The notes under the pieces were generated by a model, which was not told where the DNA came from, searched no databases, and saw nothing but the letters and a program-made list of their open reading frames with translations. The position numbers were made by a program, and so were the translations under genes. DNA of 64,000 nt from assembly GCA_945861275.1 (NCBI GenBank), contig CAMATZ010000033.1:1-64000 (forward strand), given 5' to 3'. Shown in pieces: positions 59,190-64,000 of the stretch. The stretch comes from Bordetella parapertussis (GTDB lineage Bacteria; Pseudomonadota; Gammaproteobacteria; Burkholderiales; SG8-41). The stretch's first letter is position 1, and each line of letters opens with the position of its first letter.

Positions 59190-60152
59190 TTACTCTGCAC
59201 GTATACGCGCAGCGAGGATCACTTTGCTCATGCGCGCGGTGTCGGCCTTGATCACCTGATCGAAATGCGCTGGCGTGCCGCCGACCAGTTCCATGCCGAC
59301 GGCGAGAAATTTGTCGCGTATGTCGGGGCGCGCGAGCACGCTGTTGGTTTCACGATTGAGCCGCTCGATCACTGCCGGCGGTGTTTTCGCGGGTGCAAAC
59401 AGGCCGTTGGTGGATACGCTTTCGAAGCCAGGTAATCCTGCCGCGGCGACGGTGGGGATGCCCGGCAACAAAGGTGACGGACGCAGTGTGGTGACGGCAA
59501 GCGCGCGCAGGCGTCCTGCTTTGATTTGCGGTATCGCGCCGCCCACCGAGGTAAACATGATTTGCACGCGGCCTGCAATCACATCGTTCACCGCGAGGCC
59601 GACGCCCTTGAACGGAATATGCACAATGTTCACGCCGGTCATGTATTTGAACAATTCTCCGGCCAGATGCGGTGTAGCGCCCATCGGTCCCGAGGCATAG
59701 TTGAGATCGCCGGGTTTGGCTTTTGCCAGTGCTATCAATTCCTCGACCGATTTTGCCGCCACCGATGGATGCACCACCAGTATCAGCGGCGATGCGGAAA
59801 TGTACGACACCGGTGCAAAGTGGCTCATGCTGTACGGCACATGACTGCGCAAGTACGGCATCAGCCACAGGCTGCTGCTGTAGAGCATCAGCGTGTAGCC
59901 GTCGGGCTGTGCTTTAGATGCAATGTCGCCGATGATGACGCCGCCCGTGCGGTTGTCGACTACGATCTGCTGGCCGAGGTTTTCGGTGAGCCGGTGCGAC
60001 AGCAGGCGCGCGGTGAAGTCGCTGCCGCCACCGACTTCGGCAGTGAGCAGGCGGATGGGTTTGGTGGGGTAGGCCTGTCCTGAGCCGGTCGAAGCGGGTT
60101 GGGCGTGGGTAAGGGGCGGGATTACCATACAAGCCAAAACGGCCAAGCGCAC
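59190..60152 (-). CDS. Bug-family periplasmic substrate-binding protein
   Basis: 320 residues from the GTG at 60152, chosen because it starts a signal peptide (VRLAVLACMVIPPLTHA) and has GGGAGAGGGAG just upstream. That ribosome-binding site lies in a REP-like palindrome. The frame is open much further upstream but reads through the repeat and the previous gene. After the signal peptide comes ASTGSGQA, encoded by a dispersed repeat, then YPTKPIRLLTAEVGGGSDFTAR. Family segments DNRTGGVIIGDIASKAQPDGY, HIPFKG and GLFAPAKTP follow. Confidence 0.85.
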   Translation of the reverse strand: MRLAVLACMVIPPLTHAQPASTGSGQAYPTKPIRLLTAEVGGGSDFTARLLSHRLTENLGQQIVVDNRTGGVIIGDIASKAQPDGYTLMLYSSSLWLMPYLRSHVPYSMSHFAPVSYISASPLILVVHPSVAAKSVEELIALAKAKPGDLNYASGPMGATPHLAGELFKYMTGVNIVHIPFKGVGLAVNDVIAGRVQIMFTSVGGAIPQIKAGRLRALAVTTLRPSPLLPGIPTVAAAGLPGFESVSTNGLFAPAKTPPAVIERLNRETNSVLARPDIRDKFLAVGMELVGGTPAHFDQVIKADTARMSKVILAARIRAE

Positions 60153-60156
60153 TGCT

Positions 60157-60184
60157 CCCTCTCCCGCCCTGGGGCGGGAGAGGG
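60157..60184. repeat. REP-like perfect palindrome, 13-bp arms
   Basis: CCCTCTCCCGCCC and GGGCGGGAGAGGG flank two bases. It is followed by TTGGGGTGAGGG to about 60198. On the minus strand it places GAGAGGGAG in front of the GTG start of the Bug gene at 60152. Confidence 0.85.
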
Positions 60185-60228
60185 TTGGGGTGAGGGTAGG
60201 GGCAAGCGTAATGGAACCCAAAGCCAAT

Positions 60229-61206
60229 TTACTCCGGCGTAATCCCGGCATCCTTAACCACCTTGACCCAGCGCGCACGATCTTTGTTGACGAACGCCTC
60301 GAACTCCGCGCGGGTGTTGCCGTGTATGTCGAGGCTGGCCGCGGTGAGGCGCTCTTGCACTTCCGGCGCCTGCAGTGCCTGGCGCAAATCGGCGTTGAGC
60401 TTGTTGATGAGGTCCAGCGGCGTGCGTAGTGGTACGTGGATGCCGTTCCAGCCGTTGATTTCGTAACCGGGCACGCCGGATTCATCCATCGTCGGCAGTT
60501 CGGGCGCAAAGCGCGAGCGCTTCAAGCTGGTGACGGCCAGCCCGCGTAGTCTGCCGGCACGCACCACCGGCAGGCTCGATGGCCCGTATTGAAACGACAC
60601 ATGCACCTGGCCCGCGATGTGATCGGTGACAGCCGCGGCGACGGTTTTGTACGGCACATGCACCACGTTCAAACCCGCCATGCTTTTGTACATTTCGGCA
60701 GCCATGTGTGGCGGCGTGCCTCTGCCCGACGAGCCGTAGTTCAGTTGCCCCGGCCGTGCTTTGGTAAACGCGGTGAGTTCCTTCACGGTTTTCACCGGCA
60801 GCGAGGGATGCGTCATCAAATAAAACGGCGCGCTGGCCAGCAGCGTCACTGCCTGAAAATCGCGCGCGAGATCAAACGGCGGATTGGCCAGCAGGCTGGC
60901 GCTGACGGTGAAGGTGGCGGTGCTTAACAGCCAGGTGTGGCCGTCGGGCGCGGCCTTGGCCACGGTATCGGCGGCGACGGTGCCGCCGCCGCCGGGACGC
61001 GCATCGACCAGTACCTGGTATCCCCACATCGTCGACAGGCGTTGCGCGATGATGCGCGGCAGCACTTCGGAACTGGGGCCGAGGATGAAGCGCACGGGTT
61101 TGGCGGGGAACGCCTGTGCTGAGCCTGTCGCAGCGGGTTGTGACCATGCGCTGTTCGAAATTGCGAACAGCAGCGCCACGCAAACCCATGATTTTGTGCA
61201 TGTCAT
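60229..61206 (-). CDS. Bug-family periplasmic substrate-binding protein
   Basis: 325 residues, signal peptide MTCTKSWVCVALLFAISNSA followed by WSQ. Directly after it comes AATGSAQA, parallel to the ASTGSGQA of the neighbouring Bug protein. The ligand loop is FILGPSSEVLPRIIAQRL, unlike the common PPGGxxDxxAR form but like the Bug protein at 63422. Start overlaps the stop of the upstream PRISE-like gene (ATGA). Confidence 0.87.
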   Translation of the reverse strand: MTCTKSWVCVALLFAISNSAWSQPAATGSAQAFPAKPVRFILGPSSEVLPRIIAQRLSTMWGYQVLVDARPGGGGTVAADTVAKAAPDGHTWLLSTATFTVSASLLANPPFDLARDFQAVTLLASAPFYLMTHPSLPVKTVKELTAFTKARPGQLNYGSSGRGTPPHMAAEMYKSMAGLNVVHVPYKTVAAAVTDHIAGQVHVSFQYGPSSLPVVRAGRLRGLAVTSLKRSRFAPELPTMDESGVPGYEINGWNGIHVPLRTPLDLINKLNADLRQALQAPEVQERLTAASLDIHGNTRAEFEAFVNKDRARWVKVVKDAGITPE

Positions 61207-62249
61207 TGAACGATTCCCTGAATCCGGTAATTCTCAAACTGTTTGCGAAACATGTCGCGCGTATCCACCGCATCGTTGAACCCCAGCTTACGCGCTTTTT
61301 CCATGCTGGAAGTCACATCCCACTGCGGCCCCAATTGATAATCGCCATAGGGCCACAATGCCAGTTGATGCAGATCAGTAGTGCGCAGATTGTGCTTTTT
61401 GACCACGGCGTTCCATACCGGCGCTTTATCCTTGATCCACTCCTCGAGTTTGATACTTTGCGGGGTACCCGGCTTCATGCCAAATGCCGCCGCGAAACCG
61501 GGCCACAGTTCCGACCAGCGCGGAGTGTCGCCGTTGACCACGTTAAACGCTTGATTGGCGCAGCGCGGCTCGGTCGCCATCCACAACACGCTGCGGGCCA
61601 GCAGGGCGATGTCGGTGAATTGTGTCAGCGCATGAAAGCCGGTTTCGCTGCCGGGAAAGTCCAGCGGCAGCCCCAGTTCGCGCTGTATCGCGGCGTAGAC
61701 CGCAATCACCAAACCTATCGAACGCGGATGATCGACCGCAGGATCGCAGAACGCGTGGGGACGCGACGTCGAATAGCTCCATGCAGCGCTGCGTGTGCGT
61801 TCAATCAAAAAATCTTCCTGATTGAAATAATAATTCCGGTTCTGCGCGCGGGGCTGGGTTTCGACCATAGGCACCGGCACGGGCCCCAGTTGATGGCCGT
61901 AATATTTGCTGCCGTGAACTGCATGCACATGTTGCAGCTTGGCGACAGGTTCCAGCGTGTTGATCAGATTGACCAGCATGGTGGTATTGATCTCGACCGA
62001 TTCAGGCACGCCCTCCGGATGATCGTAGCGGCCTGCGTAAAAGACATGTGTGACTTCTTTAAGCGACCCCAGCGCGCGCTGGCAATCTGCGGCATCGGCA
62101 AGATTGACAGTGATCCAACGCACGCCATGCATCGACTGCGGGCGGCGCCCGAGGCCGATAATGTCCCAGCCTCCAGCCTTGCGTAGTTGTTCAACAATGC
62201 ATCGGCCGACCAGTCCAGAGGCGCCAGCGACGATAGCGATGTTAGTCAT
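61203..62249 (-). CDS. PRISE-like NAD(P)-dependent reductase (extended SDR)
   Basis: 348 residues of the atypical short-chain dehydrogenase group that includes plant progesterone 5-beta-reductase and iridoid synthase. Nucleotide loop GASGLVG at 9-15, Lys115 in GSKYYGHQLG, and the active-site tyrosine region NYYFNQEDFL (Tyr140/Tyr141). RPHAFCDPAVDHPRS and AFNVVNGDTPRWSELWP are typical. Such enzymes reduce activated C=C bonds of enones or enals with NADPH. First gene of the operon, coupled to a Bug gene. Confidence 0.8.
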   Translation of the reverse strand: MTNIAIVAGASGLVGRCIVEQLRKAGGWDIIGLGRRPQSMHGVRWITVNLADAADCQRALGSLKEVTHVFYAGRYDHPEGVPESVEINTTMLVNLINTLEPVAKLQHVHAVHGSKYYGHQLGPVPVPMVETQPRAQNRNYYFNQEDFLIERTRSAAWSYSTSRPHAFCDPAVDHPRSIGLVIAVYAAIQRELGLPLDFPGSETGFHALTQFTDIALLARSVLWMATEPRCANQAFNVVNGDTPRWSELWPGFAAAFGMKPGTPQSIKLEEWIKDKAPVWNAVVKKHNLRTTDLHQLALWPYGDYQLGPQWDVTSSMEKARKLGFNDAVDTRDMFRKQFENYRIQGIVQ

Positions 62250-62413
62250 GTTCGAGTTTTAATGAAGCGGGTTGCGCGGGTAGTAGGATACTGAATTTCT
62301 CAGCAATGCGCGCCGGCGAATCTTGCGCAGTTGAATTTGCCTGATGATTCGGACATCATGGCCAGGCTGATCCACTATAGTATACGGTTGAGAAGTAGCC
62401 GATTGAGGACCTC

Positions 62414-63364
62414 ATGATACTGCGCAACACGATAGTAACTTTGCTGGCCACGTTGGCAACCCCTGTTGCCGCGCAGTCCAGCTATCCCAATCGTCCGATT
62501 CGCGTAGTCATCCAGTTCCCGCCCGGCGGCTCCGACACCGTGGCGCGCATCCTGTGCCAGAAGATGGGCGAGAGCCTCGGTCAGCAGTTCGTTATCGACA
62601 ATCGGCCCGGCGCTGCAGGCGTGATCGGCGCCAACATCGTGGCGAAAGCCGCGCCGGACGGTTACACCATGTTATTCGCAACAGCGTCGTTTGCCGTGAC
62701 TGCGGCATTCAGCAAAAAGCTGCCGTACGATTCGATCAGGGATTTCGATTCGATAGGCTTCATCGGCTCACAGCCGTTTATTCTGGTGGTGCATCCGTCA
62801 GTGCCCGTGAATTCGGTGAAAGAATTCATTGTCTTTGCGAAAGCCAAACCGCTGAATTTCTCCTCTGCGGGCACCGGCGGCATCGGGCACCTCACGCATG
62901 AGCTGTTCAACAACATGGCCGGCATCAAAGGCACGCACGTGCCGTACAAGGGCACGGGGCCGGTGGTGACTGCGCTGGTTGCCGGCGAAGTCACGGTGGG
63001 CATGCCCAACATCACCGGCGTGTGGGGGCAGGTGCGTGCGGGCAGACTGAAGGCGCTGGGCGTGAGCAGCTTGAAGCGCACGGCTTTCGCGCCGGAGTTG
63101 CCGACTATCGCTGAGATGGGCGTGCCCGGTTTCGAATCGGCAACGTGGTACGGTTTGACCGCGCCGCGCGGCACGCCGTCCTCGGCGATCAACGTTTTGA
63201 ATCGTGAGATGGCAACCGCGCTCAAAACGGAGGTGCGCGAGAAACTTGCAGCGATAGGTGTTGATGTCGCGCCATCAACGCCGAAGGAATTTACCGATTA
63301 CATGCGCGCCGAAATTGCGAAGTGGAGCAAGATCATTAAAGAGGCAGGCATCAGCGATCAGTGA
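62414..63364 (+). CDS. Bug-family periplasmic substrate-binding protein
   Basis: 316 residues with signal peptide ending PVAAQ (residue 21) and the classic loop VVIQFPPGGSDTVARILCQKMG. Also DNRPGAAGVIGANIVAKAAPDGY, HVPYKGTG and SATWYGLTAPRGTP. Divergent from the PRISE-like gene, with 164 bases between the starts, a plausible shared regulatory region. TATAGTATACGG at 62377-62388 is a possible -10 area. Confidence 0.88.
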   Translation: MILRNTIVTLLATLATPVAAQSSYPNRPIRVVIQFPPGGSDTVARILCQKMGESLGQQFVIDNRPGAAGVIGANIVAKAAPDGYTMLFATASFAVTAAFSKKLPYDSIRDFDSIGFIGSQPFILVVHPSVPVNSVKEFIVFAKAKPLNFSSAGTGGIGHLTHELFNNMAGIKGTHVPYKGTGPVVTALVAGEVTVGMPNITGVWGQVRAGRLKALGVSSLKRTAFAPELPTIAEMGVPGFESATWYGLTAPRGTPSSAINVLNREMATALKTEVREKLAAIGVDVAPSTPKEFTDYMRAEIAKWSKIIKEAGISDQ

Positions 63365-63421
63365 GGCGTGACGGGTGAAGCGTGTGCAGTACGCTACCTT
63401 GATCTGCGTATGGAGAAAGAA

Positions 63422-64000
63422 ATGTTTAAAAACAAATACTTACGGTATGTTTTGGCTGCGAGCGTTGGTGTAGCGCCATGCGCCCTCGCACAAAACTATC
63501 CGACCAAACCCGTGCGTTTCGTGATCGGTCCCGCGCCAGATCTGTTGCCGCGCCTGATTGCGCAAAAGCTTTCCGAGAGTTGGGGGCAGCAGGTGATTGT
63601 CGATCAGCGTCCGGGCGCGGGCGGCGTGATCGCGGGCGATCTGGTGTCGAAGGCTGCGCCCGACGCTTACACCTGGTTGATGTCCACCGGATCGTTTTAC
63701 GTGCTCGACGCCTTGTATCCCAAGCTGCCCTACAACATGGTGCGCGATCTGACGCCGGTAACGCTGATGGCGACGCTGCCCTTTATCGCGGTGGTGCATC
63801 CGTCGCTGCCGGCGAAATCGCTTTCTGATCTGGTGCAGCTTGCAAAAGCCAGTCCCGGCAAATTGAATTACGGCTCGGCCGGCAACGGCACCACCACGCA
63901 GCTTGCGGCGGAATTGTTCAAGCTTTCGGCGAAGATCAACATCGTGCATGTGCCGTATAAGGGGGTCGCCGCGGCGGTGACCGATTTGCTGGGCGGGCAG
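63422..64000 (+). CDS. Bug-family periplasmic substrate-binding protein (cut by window end)
   Basis: The first 193 residues are seen. Signal peptide MFKNKYLRYVLAASVGVAPC then ALAQ, with KNKYL encoded by the AT-rich 16-mer. GAGAAAGAA precedes the ATG. The loop FVIGPAPDLLPRLIAQKL resembles the Bug protein at 60229-61206. DQRPGAGGVIAGDLVSKAAPDAY and HVPYKGV are present. The 3' end lies beyond 64000. Confidence 0.87.
   Translation, partial: MFKNKYLRYVLAASVGVAPCALAQNYPTKPVRFVIGPAPDLLPRLIAQKLSESWGQQVIVDQRPGAGGVIAGDLVSKAAPDAYTWLMSTGSFYVLDALYPKLPYNMVRDLTPVTLMATLPFIAVVHPSLPAKSLSDLVQLAKASPGKLNYGSAGNGTTTQLAAELFKLSAKINIVHVPYKGVAAAVTDLLGGQ
63427..63442 (+). repeat. AT-rich 16-mer repeat, copy g
   Basis: TAAAAACAAATACTTA, coding for residues 3-7 of the last Bug protein. 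Identical to copy f. Confidence 0.7.

Overview
The window looks like a chromosome segment of a betaproteobacterium, probably Burkholderiales-like. The signs are the tpiA-secG-tRNA-Leu-nuoA order, a 14-gene nuo locus with separate nuoC and nuoD, Betaproteobacteria-type Fur, FtsH and BamE, and many periplasmic Bug (tripartite tricarboxylate transporter family) binding proteins. No rRNA, phage or CRISPR array was seen. Identifications come from reading motifs and remembered family sequences; no database search was run.

Layout. 1-147 is the right end of an IS3-family element. 148-17792 is a housekeeping block: nadK, recN, fur (minus), a lipoprotein with a BamE domain and a long tail, dapB, carA, carB, greA, yhbY (minus), rlmE, ftsH, folP, glmM, tpiA, secG and tRNA-Leu(GAG). 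17874-37088 is the respiratory block. nuoA is separated from nuoB-N by a complete E. coli-type fumarate reductase operon (frdABCD) and a UbiE-like methyltransferase gene that carries one frameshift. NADH dehydrogenase, fumarate reductase and a possible quinone-modifying enzyme therefore lie in one same-strand array. A NUDIX hydrolase and a membrane-fused spermidine-synthase-like protein follow.

39788-64000 is an accessory catabolic and transport region. It holds seven Bug-type binding proteins (the last cut by the window end) without any TctA/TctB membrane partner, and one NMT1-like binding protein without a signal peptide. It also holds a D-tartrate-dehydratase-like enolase-superfamily enzyme. 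One minus-strand operon encodes a ThDP enzyme, an ornithine-cyclodeaminase-like protein, a 3-hydroxyisobutyrate-dehydrogenase-like protein, a conserved unknown and a class III CoA-transferase. A second encodes a PRISE-like enone reductase, two Bug proteins, an MFS permease, an MmgE/PrpD protein, a third Bug protein and a secreted alpha/beta-hydrolase. Between the two lie a DUF4160/DUF2442 pair and ypeA.

Two repeat systems stand out. The first is a family of hairpins whose arms are tandem 7-nt units (GTGAAGR or GGACTKA) facing their inverted counterparts. They fill many gaps between a stop codon and the next start, and sometimes encode the last codons of the upstream gene. The second is a 16-nt AT-rich motif (TAAAAACAAATACTTA and close variants) found seven times on both strands, mostly at gene edges.
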